Source of the DNA: Meandrina meandrites
Lineage: Eukaryota > Cnidaria > Anthozoa > Scleractinia > Meandrinidae
DNA: 64,000 nucleotides
Reading direction: 5' to 3'
Assembly: GCA_963693305.1 (NCBI GenBank)
Contig: OY855913.1
Span: 19,554,015-19,618,014 of the forward strand
Under the pieces are notes generated by a model. The model was not told the DNA's origin and did no database searches. It saw only the letters and a program-made list of their open reading frames with translations. The translations under genes were made by a program, and so were the position numbers. How positions within the stretch are numbered: the stretch's first letter is position 1; each line of letters starts with the position of its first letter. Of the stretch, positions 1 through 10,577 are shown piece after piece.

Positions 1-1741
1 CGTTTCTGAGGTGAGTGAGGACTGGGGTCAAGTCCTGTTGACACCACCTAAAGAATAACACCGCTCCTAAGCATCTTTCTTGTTTAGTTTAAACGACCGC
101 AGTAAAGGGCTTGAGGTTTATAAGCATTGCTATTGTAAGATTTAAGAGACTGACTGACTGACTGACTGACTGACTGACTGACTGACTGACTGACTGACTG
201 ACTGACTGACTGACTGAGTTAAGAGATAATAAGGTTTGGACGAGAGGAGAGTTTTCTTTAACTCTCATCGCCTGTAATCACTGCGCGGTCAAACAACCTA
301 AGAGTATAACCTGCCTGTCAAACAAGCGGAAACTAGCGTTCACACTCATGCAAATTTGAACAGGATCAAATTCGACGAGAGCTCATGACACTTGATTATA
401 GCGTCAGCGAGAATTTGAACTCCTGTTCTTTGCTTTGTCTGAGGTTAAGGTGGCTCTCTATAATTGACACCTTTCCGTCTTTGACATTTGATTACAGCTA
501 TCTCGATAACACAGAACAGGTATCTCGATAATACTGACAACGAAAGTTCAGGGTAAAGCTGTTTGAAGTTTTCATCACTAAACGGGCTCTGATGCTTATG
601 TACCCACAATTGACTGCCATAGCAGTGAAACGTACCAAATTATCACATTTTGAGGTTAGTAACCACAAAAGACAATTTCAGCCTTTTTTTAGAACTACTT
701 CATTAAGTTAACGTGGCTATGAGCCCGTACATCTGAGTACAGCACACGAGAGCTAGCCTTTCGCTTTTCTACATAAACTGGCGCATGTTTACTTTTGTCT
801 GCAATATGTGTCTATAAGCAGAAAGAAACTAATATGGTGTTACCCTACCTTTTGGCAGCCGCAATGTTCTGTTTTTCGGTCTCTTCCCAAGCTGCATGCT
901 CTATTAACAAAGACGCTGACAAACAGAGAAGGAATTAGTTCAGGAGTTAAGTATTGTCATCAAATGCGAGTATCGGGTGAAGGCAGAATAACAACACAAG
1001 TACAATGGCCATAGCTTAAACTAGGACCTCTGGATACGACAAGTGAACTTATAGTCTCAATAAATCGAGATATAAGGTTTGCCATACCTATGTAAATCCT
1101 TGCTAAGCTAAACGCCAGATCACGCGCAGGAAGCGAATCAGAGAGAAGCTCGTAGTTTTGTGGAGACAGCAAGGTATTCATGGAAGACTGAACTTGTTCC
1201 GACAAAATCTTCAGGGTGGGGTGGGACGAAGAGGCTTTTGACGGCTTGTCGGAGACGCTAGCGTGAAATGCCTTCAGTACCTAAGTTAAAACAAGAAAGA
1301 TATGCATTATAAATTACTAAGTTATTAGAGTGGGAGGGAATTTTCGTGCATCAATCAGCACACAAGAAGTAAGGCACACAAGAAGTAAATGGTTTTTTAT
1401 GTTGAGCCAGATGACTACACGACCAATCCGAGCGCGTGTTAAAATATAACCAGTGATAGGCGCGGGACAACGTTAGCAGTGGAAAGCGCGGGAATACAAG
1501 TGGCGGGTGGCAAGCGGGAAAAGACGCGCGGGAAAAGACGCGCGCGCGATCGATTACAAAGCCAATTAATTATACAGCACAGAAAATGAAAAACCACAAC
1601 AAACACGTCACATATACTATTGATACTTACAGAAATACATTTTCAGGTTTAAGTGCAATTTACCTGTCCTTGACTTTTAAACACGGACCTCAGTACATCT
1701 AACGATAGAACATTCGTGGTTCCTTCCCAGATCGGCAAAAC
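1..1741 (-). CDS. 3' exons of an AidB/ACDH-11-like acyl-CoA dehydrogenase (copy 1, partial)
   Basis: Four exons read on the minus strand: 1664-1741, 1088-1280, 849-915 and 1-47, the last cut by the window edge. Each junction has GT/AG signals and the phases are compatible (0, then 1, then 2). The first exon encodes [17 protein letters not shown], a motif typical of the AidB/ACDH-11 branch of acyl-CoA dehydrogenases, which are FAD flavoenzymes of acyl-CoA oxidation. The next exons give a helical C-terminal stretch ([14 protein letters not shown], then IEHAAWEE). No frame break is visible. No upstream catalytic exons are seen between here and the BTB gene at 3842, so this is probably a duplicated 3' gene fragment rather than a whole gene. 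A near-identical copy lies at 10578-13100. Family assignment is by motif recognition only; the exon structure is read directly. Confidence 0.62.
148..217. repeat. (GACT)n microsatellite, copy 1
   Basis: About seventeen perfect tetranucleotide units. They lie in the last intron of the acyl-CoA dehydrogenase fragment, and the paralogous intron at 10786 carries the same, longer array. Confidence 0.95.
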
Positions 1742-2610
1742 CTTAAAAAAAACAAAACAAAATAACTTACAAACAAACAAACAAAAATAACTTACAAATA
1801 AACAGAAATAACTGTGTAGCGTCGGTGGACAAAGTGAAACCCTGGAAGATTTGGTGTATCGGCAGTATTGCCTTACTGGTATTGCCTACTACCGGAGCTC
1901 AATCACATGAAAAAATATTTATAAGTGAAACCCTTAGTTGATTTGAAAAAGGTAAATAAGCCGCCATATCGAATTTGAAAAACTCAAAAACGTCAGCTTA
2001 TGAAAATTCGTTACGGCGGTTTATTTACATTTGATAACAAGCTCAATCTGATAATGAAGTTACTATAATTATCAATTGCCCCTAAGAAAAGCACACCTAA
2101 ATCACACAGAACCCTACAATAATGATTTCATTCTATTAAACAGTACTTAACAGAACAGGAAGTGAGAATAACTTACGAATGGCAACGATGGAAATGGATT
2201 ACAAAAGAAGGTAGCAACAGGAAAACTTTAAAAGCTGCGGCTTATGTTTTCAGCTTTCTGACGAATGTTTTAGAAAATTTGTATACCATTTTGTTACAGT
2301 TCACTGATGTTTTGAGGTCTCCGTCGACAAATTGAGTATATATAACCTTACATTACAGTTTTCAAATGCTGTCAAGAAGGCCAAGATCAAACGAACCAAA
2401 ATTGGGAAGGAAAAAATAAAAAGCAATAACGACAAGAGGAAACTTAATAACGTTGTATGATTTTTAGGAACACAGAAAACCGTCAAGGATGAGTGGTTGA
2501 AACAAACTTTCTTAATGATAGGAGGAAACTGAATCAATACAAAACATGAAATTAAAGAAAGGCGAAATTGTGCGAAAAAATGTAACCGCCGGAATGATTG
2601 CTTGACTTAA

Positions 2611-2990
2611 AGGGGCTTTGTCACGGATTTTAACAGATTTTTGAACGACCAAAATTTATATTTGTGTCGAAGGAAACCAAACAATAATAGTCTATTTTAT
2701 TAAGAATTGCTATATTAGAGCACCGAAACTGTTAACAAGCATCTTTAGCGGCAGATGGCTACTATGGAAATGGATTACAACTTGAAAAGTTAAGCTAAAC
2801 TTTTCAAGTTCTTTCCGCACGTCTACAAAAAATCGATATTTAGAGCTGTAGTTAGACTTCTATCCACATATTAAGGTTATATCTTCCTTTAGATGTTCAA
2901 AGATAATGTTTTTCATGGGTTACGTTGCCTACCACTAATTTCAGAACAGTTTGGACCAAACATCTGCAAAATCTCCGTGACAGAGCTCCT
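2611..2990. mobile_element. TTAA MITE, family 1, copy 1
   Basis: A 380-bp element flanked by TTAA on both sides (2607-2610 and 2991-2994). Its ends are inverted and begin AGGGGCTTTGTCACGGA on the left and AGGAGCTCTGTCACGGA when the right end is read inwards. It has no coding capacity. The paralogous site near 14575 lacks it. TTAA target duplication is used by piggyBac and Kolobok transposons; the superfamily of this element is not decided by the sequence. Relatives are at 3027, 21206 and 60752. Confidence 0.85.
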
Positions 2991-3026
2991 TTAAAATGTA
3001 ACCGCCGGAATGATTGCTTGACTTAA

Positions 3027-3407
3027 AGGGGCTTTGTCACGGATTTTAACAGAGTTTTGAACAACCAAAATTTATATTTGTGTCGAAGGAAACCAAACAA
3101 TAATAGTCTATTTTATTAAGAATTGCTATATTAGAGCACCGAAACTGTTAACAAGCATCTTTAGCGGCAGATGGCTACTATGGAAATGGATTACAACTTG
3201 AAAAGTTAAGCTAAACTTTTCAAGTTCTTTCCGCACGTCTACAAAAAAATCGATATTTAGAGCCGTAGTTAGACTTCTATCCACATATTAAGGTTATATC
3301 TTCCTTTAGATGTTCAAAGATAATGTTTTTCATGGGTTACGTTGCCTACCACTAATTTCAGAACAGTTTGGACCAAACATCTGCAAAATCTCCGTGACAG
3401 AGCTCCT
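3027..3407. mobile_element. TTAA MITE, family 1, copy 2 (tandem duplicate)
   Basis: Almost identical to 2611-2990, flanked by TTAA at 3023-3026 and 3408-3411. The 30 bases preceding each copy are also identical, so this is a 416-bp tandem duplication (2581-2996 and 2997-3412) of MITE plus left flank, not a second insertion. Confidence 0.9.
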
Positions 3408-3677
3408 TTAAAAATAAAAAATACATGCGTGACAACAGAAACAAATTTGAATGCGGCAAGGTATGTAACAATAATAGAAGCAATTGCAGTTATACGACGA
3501 CTGGAAACCTAAAATTGGAGTTTAAATATAGCAGACCAGACTGAATAGTCTAAATATGCCAAGTCATCACCAGTTTCCTTTCACAGTTACCAACGCTTGT
3601 ACCAGAAAAGTCAAAGGAATGTTTTTCTTTTCCTTTTTATGTTTGATTCTCGCTTGGTTCGATTTTCTAAATCTTAC

Positions 3678-3730
3678 CGTCACGCTCAATGGAGAGTGTA
3701 ATGAATTCCTGCTAGGTAATTTTTTTTAGC
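3678..3730 (+). promoter_or_regulatory. Conserved promoter-like block upstream of BTB gene 1
   Basis: The string CACGCTCAATGGAGAGTG followed by TGAATTCCTGCTAGGTAAT recurs upstream of the BTB gene at 15156, and related forms precede those at 23149 and 43556. It sits about 110-165 bp before the ATG, followed by a shared leader (CTGAAACTTTC...). In other copies the block ends in an A/T-rich TATA-like stretch; here that part is degraded to a T run. A promoter role is inferred from conservation and position. Confidence 0.5.
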
Positions 3731-3841
3731 TTCCGCAGGGCGCAGGCTCAAGTTGCCACCCAATTTTCCACGAAATTACACGACTTTGCAACCTGAAACT
3801 TTCTTGACTGAACGTACGCCGATTTCAGTACTACAGAAGCC

Positions 3842-5182
3842 ATGTCTGCCGTTGAGAAAAACTGGCAAACAACAAGACCCACCATCAGAGAAAGAAACAA
3901 GTTTATGTTCAACAATGATCTCTTCAGCGATGTGAAGTTTGTCGTTCGTAAGACTGATGGCGAAAGTGAAAGTAAACAAGTGATTCCTGCTCACAAGTTC
4001 GTGCTGTCGATTAGCAGTCCTGTATTTGAAGCCATGTTTTACGGTGAGCTGGCGGAGACTACAGACTCTATTGAACTGCCTGACTGTGAGTACGAGAGTC
4101 TGTTGGAGTTGTTTCGTTACATGTACAGCGATGAAGTGATCTTGAGCGGAAGTAATGTGATGGGGGTGTTGTATTTGGCGAAGAAATACATAGTGCCCTC
4201 ACTGGCTGATAGATGCACGGAATATCTGCAAAACAATTTAGATCCGTCGAATGTTTTCAGCATTATTCCATCTGCTCAGAAATATGAAGAGAAAAACCTG
4301 GTGGAGCGATGCTGGAAAAAGGTCGATAAACAGACAGAAGAGGCTGTAAAATCAGAGGCATTCGCGACAATTGAGAGGTCCTTACTTGAAGAAGTAGTCG
4401 TAAGGGACACTCTGACGATTGAAGAGATAGAGCTGTTTAAAGCTGTTGATTTGTGGGCAACAAAGGAATGTGAGAGGCAAGGTTTAGCAGCAGATGGCGC
4501 AACAAAACGACGAATTCTCGGAGAAGGAGTGATTAAAGGAATACGCTTTCCAATAATGAAGGAAGATGATTTCACAAGTGTGGTGTTAGACAGTGAAATC
4601 TTTAAACCAAAAGAAATCGTCAGTATTGTGAAACATCTGAATTCAGTTTCAACGTCTCCAGTGGGATTTCCAGAAGCAAAAAGATCTGGTTTTGGCGGAA
4701 TTATTCAACGATGTTTCAGGTTTGGCTCGGTGTCTGGCAAATGTAGCTATGATAGCCTCAGATTTGAAAAAATTAATTTCTCTGTGGACAAAGATATTGT
4801 GCTACTCGGAGTGTGCTTATTTGGTAGTGAAAATAATAGTTATGCGGTTAGCTTGAAAGTAATGGACCACACGAGTAAAACAATTCTGGTGTCTAAAACT
4901 GGTAATTTTCACTCAAAGCTAATGCAGGGCGAGAAATGTAGTTATCACGGTTTTCAAGTGTTCTTTGACAAAAAAGTTACTTTAAAGAAAAACACCAAGC
5001 ACGTGATATGGGCTAAAATAATAGGACCTGATTCGTTGCATGGAGATAACGGTATCAGTTCTGTTAAATGTCGAGAAGTAACATTCACGTTTATGAAGGT
5101 TAAGGGGAATGACGACTGGTGCAATGGAACGACCGTTCAATATGGTCAATTTCCCGAATTGTTGTTTTCCTCTGGAGAATAA
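3842..5182 (+). CDS. BTB-BACK-PHR protein 1 (BTBD1/2/3/6-like)
   Basis: Intact 446-residue reading frame without introns. BTB about residues 27-130 (LFSDVKF, then PAHKFVLSISSPVFEAMF), BACK about 135-240 (ELFKAVDLWATKE), PHR about 288-443 (RFGS, SVDKDIVLLGV, ending NGTTVQYGQFPELLF). Proteins of this order, such as BTBD1/2/3/6, dimerise through BTB, bind cullin-3 and present a substrate through the C-terminal half. The hydrophobic-x-Glu motif expected for CUL3 contact is present as LAE at 70-72. The start follows the shared leader and a GCC before ATG, and the same start is kept in paralogs. An AATAAA overlaps the end of the frame. Substrate and cellular role are unknown. Length agrees with the six other intact copies. 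Confidence 0.93.
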   Translation: MSAVEKNWQTTRPTIRERNKFMFNNDLFSDVKFVVRKTDGESESKQVIPAHKFVLSISSPVFEAMFYGELAETTDSIELPDCEYESLLELFRYMYSDEVILSGSNVMGVLYLAKKYIVPSLADRCTEYLQNNLDPSNVFSIIPSAQKYEEKNLVERCWKKVDKQTEEAVKSEAFATIERSLLEEVVVRDTLTIEEIELFKAVDLWATKECERQGLAADGATKRRILGEGVIKGIRFPIMKEDDFTSVVLDSEIFKPKEIVSIVKHLNSVSTSPVGFPEAKRSGFGGIIQRCFRFGSVSGKCSYDSLRFEKINFSVDKDIVLLGVCLFGSENNSYAVSLKVMDHTSKTILVSKTGNFHSKLMQGEKCSYHGFQVFFDKKVTLKKNTKHVIWAKIIGPDSLHGDNGISSVKCREVTFTFMKVKGNDDWCNGTTVQYGQFPELLFSSGE

Positions 5183-5535
5183 ATATTTATTTCGGACAAC
5201 ATGCACATATTGTTCATTTATTACAATGAAATGATGATGATGTTCATTTATTACAATGATGTTAGTAAATGTCTGTAAGAACCTGGAGAAAAGTTATTGT
5301 TGCTTAATTTTTAATTCCAAGAATATTTGCTGTATTTCTAAGAAATCACAAAACAATTGAAAATAATTTGTAAAAAAGGTGAAATAAAGTATCTTTTTAC
5401 CTGCCTCAGAATTACGCTTGTTATTTAGCCAAGTGACCGTGTATGGAATATAATTCACAATGACGTTAAACATTTAATTTGAAGAACCTTACAACGTGAT
5501 CATCAAGCCGACAGCTAATGAAGAGAATCAATTAA
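5183..5535. other. 3' flank of BTB gene 1
   Basis: AT-rich DNA with a second AATAAA near 5382 and a short direct repeat at 5210-5250. The end of this stretch, together with 7346-7450, is related to the 3' flank of the BTB gene at 43556 (about 45300-45400). No gene seen. Confidence 0.6.
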
Positions 5536-7341
5536 AGGTCAAATGAACCAAAATTTCGAATTTTCTTTTTTTTAGGCCAACTTGTTGATTAAGAACCAAA
5601 TAAACATATTCCGAAATTTCAAAGGAATTGGACTGTGCAAAACAGAGAAATTTCAAGTTGAAAAATGCTTATTTTAGGCCTTCATAATCGTAGAACGCTC
5701 GGGAAAATTGTCGAGAAATTTTCGAAACTTAAAACTGTGACGTCAATATTGGTGTGCTGTGAAATTGTGGGAAATTCAAAGTCTTTCAGTGATGAGCTCA
5801 CAAGAATGGGACATCCTGGTGTTTTGTGCAGCACCAAACTGCTTAAATAATTCTAAGTCGAAAGTAAATACGTTTAAGTTTCCAGCAAATTCAAAGCTCA
5901 GGAAACTATGGCTTTTGAAAATAAAAAGAAAAGAATTTAACCCAGACAAGAGCTCTCGCATTTGTGCGGTTCATTTTACCGAAGACTGCTTCAGAGAAAA
6001 TCTGGCGATACGTACGTTTCTGCTTCTGATTTCAAGCCGCTCAGACTCCACCTCAAAGAGGATGCTATGCCGACTAGTTTTTTTGTTCGGAAAAGAAATC
6101 ACGGGGAAGAATGCCTCCCGAAGAACAAAGGTCCCCCTGTCCGTTCGGGCTTTGCTAAACGAACGAAGTTAGAGGTATGCATTTTGCACCTTTCTTATTC
6201 TACCTAGAGCTAGATAGAGTATTTGTTATAATTATTAGCACTTTTGCTTTGTTGGTTTGGCTGGTCATGATCAAGTATTAGAATTTGAATTCGTTAGTTC
6301 AATATCCTCGCCAAATAATTTGCTTCCATGCACGTGCACGTGCTTTTTGACGCGTATAAAATTATGCTTCAGAGGTTGTATTTATGTTGGGTTTACAACC
6401 GTTAATTTTGAGCACTAAATAACAGGCACCGGCTAAATAAATATGGACAAAACAACAGCTAATACAAACAGAACTCACAGTGTCCACAGGAACAGTGTGT
6501 AAACGCTCGGTACTTATTTCAACATTGAATTTTCCTTCAGTTGAAAAATAAAACGACACGAATTTATTCATTGAAAGTTTTACCCTGCGTGATGCTTTTG
6601 CGGTTTTGAATTTGCATTGAGAAATATCCTTACATTCAAGTTAAATTTTTGAGTACAAATTTATTTTTGTGTTTTGTGTGACTCTCGATTACGGAAAAGA
6701 AACAGTGAATTCAATCTTGCATGTGACTTTTGGCCACATCCTATGCAAGCCACACACGTCCTGATAAGGATTACGTGCAAATCCAAAAAACTGCATTTCA
6801 CTTGGGGTATATAACAAAATTAATTGTTCTATACCAAGCTGAGCAGACTGATGATTTTTATACGCCATCCAGTGTTTGAAAACCTCCTATATCGTACAAT
6901 GCTTACAATTTTACTCAGTGCTTTGATAATTATTAATCTTTGAAACTGGATTCCAATGTAGTAAAAAATATAACAAGAATGTTTAAAAAAACCTTAGATC
7001 CTTTCAGAATTATTTGAATTACTCAGACTGACTGAAACTCTCAAACTTAACATTATTCGCTCTTTAAACGACGATCGTCTCTTCGATCGCAAAGCCGTAA
7101 AATAAAACTATTACGTCACAAAATTCAAAGCTCGATCCGTTCCTTCCATTTCAGTGTGCGGTCATTTTGGAAACGTTTTCGTGAAGTCTTCGGAAATCTT
7201 CGTAGTTTTTGCTATAGTTCGCGCTTTAAGGCTCAGAAAGCAAAATTTCGCCTTAAGTTTACTTAATAATGAATTCTTCTAGCGTTTGGTTGCTTTAAAA
7301 TCGCTAAAGAAAGAATGTCGAAATTTTGGTTCATTTGATCT
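5536..7341. mobile_element. TTAA-flanked, THAP-coding DNA transposon (Kolobok-like), internally deleted
   Basis: The 1806-bp element is bounded by TTAA at 5532-5535 and 7342-7345. The ends are inverted: AGGTCAAATGAACCAAAATT at the left and AGATCAAATGAACCAAAATT reading in from the right, with weaker similarity for roughly 20 more bases. The paralogous, uninserted site is at about 45325-45340, where the flanks are contiguous. Inside is one THAP zinc-finger exon at 5792-6174. Kolobok is a superfamily known for TTAA target sites and THAP domains, so that is the best fit. No transposase frame is visible in 6200-7340, so this looks like a non-autonomous derivative. piggyBac shares the target site but not usually the THAP domain. 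Confidence 0.75.
5792..6174 (+). pseudogene. THAP zinc-finger exon, frameshifted
   Basis: From the ATG at 5792 the protein shows the C2CH pattern of a THAP domain: CAAPNC near the start, then KLRKLW, then CAVHF. THAP domains bind DNA sequence-specifically and are common in transposases. The expected C-terminal end of the domain (DAMPTSF) appears in a different frame from about 6000 on, so one base has been lost near a run of four A at 5997-6000. The second frame runs to a good splice donor (GAG, then GTATGC) at 6174/6175, suggesting this was the first exon of a spliced gene. It lies within the TTAA-flanked element. A sequencing error in the A run is possible. Confidence 0.72.
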
Positions 7342-7345
7342 TTAA

Positions 7346-10300
7346 GAGATTTGTCTTGATATACAACCAAATTCTCACAACTAGCACGGGGATTATTCTG
7401 CGTAGTAAATGATAACAAAGATGAATTGACAGAAAAAGATGGTACCTATGGAAAATAATTGCCTTACAAAGAATTTCCTCCAATAGACACTCCAAAAGGT
7501 TTACGGCAGTGGATGTCTTGGTGATCGACGGAAAATCCTCCACAAAACTTCCATTGAAAAAAAAATTGTTGATCATATCACTATTGGATTAATTCAAATC
7601 AAAGCCAGCTTGTTTTACTGTACATGTGTAAATTACGGAGTATATCACCAGTCACCTCTTGCAAAACATTTTGGCGGGTTACGATAAATAGATGGTCAAA
7701 AAATGCAACTGCATGTTGACAACTTGAGGTATTACCGTTAAAAGCTCTTTTATATGACGAAAATAAAAGTGAATTTTTATGGCAGTCCATATTTTTCTAA
7801 TCTGCGACCGGGCCTAATTTTTCAGTGCTGTTGTCATCTTTTAAAGCAGTCGCGAGCGAGCGGGCTCACGCGTGGCTTACACGTGGCTTACACGTGCGGC
7901 TCAAACGCGCGAGTCCGCGAGCGAATCGATCCCCTCCCGCGTGACCAACAACACTTGAGCCTTCTCGTAGACTGTTACAGCGGCGAGTCGTTCTACTTTT
8001 CGTTCGCGTTTCTCAAGGGGGAATATTTCAGCAAAAGAAACGGGAATGGAGTTTGATCGAATGTTAATGTTTCCCTTACCTTCGAATTTGTTCATCAGTC
8101 TTTTAACTGCAATCTGTGCTGCTTTCCCTGCATTCACGGGGCTTATGTTTGAAGTAGTAATCTTGGGGATCTGTTTGGATGCAAGAAGGAGACGAACCGT
8201 CTAGATACGTTTCAACTTTCTCGCCATTAACACTGCACTGCGTCATAATCTTGATGTGGAGACTCTTCCAGGCTTGTGCCCTGACTTTGTCGTCAGCGTT
8301 TACACTTTTCAAAATGTAATCTTACTTTTTAAAAATAGTTAGATTAGTTGGCCTGGCCTAACAATTACCCCTTAGGCTCCAGGAGACGTGATATGAAGTC
8401 AGGCCTCTCTCTTCCCTTCCACTAATTCAGCTTGAGTGTCTCTGCCTGAAGTCGAGCAGACGTCTCGCCAGCATGTAGCTCTCTAGGTCACTGAGACTTG
8501 CGAGCCACCTCCACACGACAAGGGGCGGACCACAAGGCGGTCAGGAACGCGTTTGTTAGACTTTTCGTTGGCTGAATTGTTATTATTCTTGTTCTTGTAT
8601 GGTTCTGTATACCAATTGACCATTTTCCTACTTTTTGATTTCAATGTTTCGCTCACTGCTCACACGCCACCATTTGAACGATGATTTTAGTTCTCCAACT
8701 CTCAAGAGCGATCAACATGCAGTTCTTAGTGCCAAATATACTTATGTAAGTCCAACTTGCTTGCAACAATCCTCGCCCTATATCAGTGCAAACAATATAT
8801 ATATCTATATTCCAAGTATGAGGAATAAGTACCTTGTAAGCATCTTGTTAATCCGTTTTAAACCAGATGGAAAAGAAAGCTGGGTATAACATTAAAATTC
8901 GGATCTGAAATCATAGGGGCTTGCCTCACCATGCAACATCGCGTATCTTTATGGCGCCATGTAAACTAAGAAAGCTTTGGTAAGCTAGGAATATGCCACG
9001 GGCAAAAATAAAGAAAAAATGCGTCACTTTTGAAAGCGCGGGAAAACAGACCTAGATAACATATCGCTAGTGGTAAGCGCGGGAAAATATGTAAACGGTG
9101 CAAGCGCAAAAATAGTGTCACGTCAGCCAACCACGGTAAGTTTAGAGTTTTCATCTGAATGTCCAAACACGACATCCTTGCATTGATTGGTTAGGCAGGT
9201 TCAAACCAGTAATAACGTTTATCAAATGAAAACTGAAATGAAACAAATTGCATTTGATTGTTACAAACGCTGTATTGAAAAACGTTCCAGTTACAAAAAA
9301 ATTGAAAAAAAAATTGATTCTGTGAAGCGGAGGGTGAAAGAAATTTTAGAAGAATAGAATAGACAACGTCTGCAGATCCAAGTCAAGTTGAAAATCACGA
9401 GAAACATTTAATAACGACAGTTATTCACGTACCTACAATACATAGCATTGTTTTTATATTTCCAGAATTTAGAAGTTCATTCCTCGCAATAAGCCAAGTA
9501 CAATACATAGCCTGCACATCAGGCTGTTTAGCAGTATAGAGAGAGGAGCGCGAAGATGATTTTTTCGTCTCGCACTTTGCAGTCGCCGTCGCGCTGCGCG
9601 TTCGCGTTTCTGTTCGTGCTCCACGCTCTGACCAAATGATTTCTTTTTATCTATAATATCGTGGCCATTCTTTTATCGATCAGGCCAAATGATGATTTTT
9701 ATCAAAGTATCAAAAACTGTTTATCCACTTGAAAAGTACCAGAAAACTAAAAGGTCAAAAAACACTGAAAGATTCTTTTATTTCTCAAATTATAGCTTTG
9801 TAGCGTTTCAGTGGCACAGTATTTTGTATGCAGCCGCCATATTGGTGTCCTCCTTTGGAGCACCAGGATTAGCAGCTTAGATTTTCAAATTTTGATGACG
9901 TCAGATGCGAACCACCAATAAGATACGACAAAAGATATCTTGTTTCCCTGTCCAAAGTTGTGGAGGACGTATTTTGAAAACTTTATAAGTCAACATTTTC
10001 TACTCCCAAGTACCTTTCCCACGAAAGAAGAGGTTCAACTGTATTCTGATCTAAAAGAGATTGTTATTTCTAGTGTTTCTACCGTGCAGAAACTAACTCC
10101 GGAATTTTTCAGCACTATAAGCAACTTGCAGTCGTATTATAACGCTTCCTAAATGAAAATTAGTGCATCGAGAGTTCACAGACAATTTTGCCCTGACACT
10201 TTCTATTCATCTATCAGTGTTAAGAACGTCACTGTCAAAGTGAAGTGTCTTCTTTGAAGGAACCGTGTCAAGTCACTTTTGAGAGGCATAAAATTACGTT

Positions 10301-10577
10301 TAAAACGAAGAAAGGCTGAAAACGGATGGTAAGGATAGAATAGTAGGATAGATTGCGAACGAAGAACTTGTTTTGTGCCAAAACCAGTTTCACGTTACGT
10401 CTCTGTGAATTAGTTTTTCTTACAATAACCAATTTCCTGCCAAATCCCTGGCCTTTATTTACAGCCCCGTAAATTCTTCTGGTTATTTTGCTCAATTAAC
10501 ATAGACCATTGCATTAGTTCAGTTATTTCAAGCTTGTGGCCGCATTACACTTCCCAAAAGACAACCACTCATCTTGT
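7346..10577. other. Gene-poor spacer between block A copies
   Basis: About 3.2 kb with no gene I can support. It contains a CpG-rich patch at 7850-7960, another at 9540-9640, and a patch at 9015-9110 with repeated GCGCGGGAAAA strings like those at 1450-1540 and 12830-12900. The first 100 bases continue the 3' flank interrupted by the TTAA element. Confidence 0.5.
8080..8170 (-). other. Possible orphan exon, unrecognised
   Basis: On the minus strand a 91-base open segment lies between an acceptor (pyrimidine-rich tract ending in CAG at 8171) and a strong donor (GAAG, then GTAAGG at 8079). It would encode a basic, helical stretch including AGKAAQIAVKRLMNKFEG. I do not recognise the family and see no flanking exons, so it may be chance. 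Confidence 0.22.

Larger units (their letters stand above)
1..2570. repeat. Segmental duplication block A, copy 1
   Basis: This stretch aligns along its length with about 10640-14575: the acyl-CoA dehydrogenase exons, the GACT array, a CpG-rich patch (about 1430-1560) and AT-rich DNA up to 2570. The similarity resumes at 3413 (paralog 14575) and continues into the BTB genes at 3842 and 15156, so the duplicated unit was ACAD 3' end plus BTB gene. Copy 1 lacks the MITE seen at 11132 and the tRNA-like SINE seen at 13372. Copy 2 lacks the tandem MITEs at 2611-3407. Between 1742 and 2580 no gene is evident. Confidence 0.85.

Noticed and set aside
446..720. A repeat beginning TTAAGGTGGCT, similar to sequences at 11911, 32285 and 35458.
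   Set aside because: The shared start suggests a dispersed repeat family, but I could not define ends or target duplications, so it is not listed as an element.
808..1014. Plus-strand frame with a paralog at 12163-12411.
   Set aside because: It is antisense to an acyl-CoA dehydrogenase exon and its intron; conservation is explained by the duplication and the minus-strand exon.
4276..4575. Antisense open frames of 100-200 residues over the BACK domain, seen in nearly every BTB copy (also 15590-15946, 19142-19753, 58838-59371, 62837-63241).
   Set aside because: They mirror the codon pattern of the conserved sense strand, have no start context or independent domain, and vary in length with chance stops.
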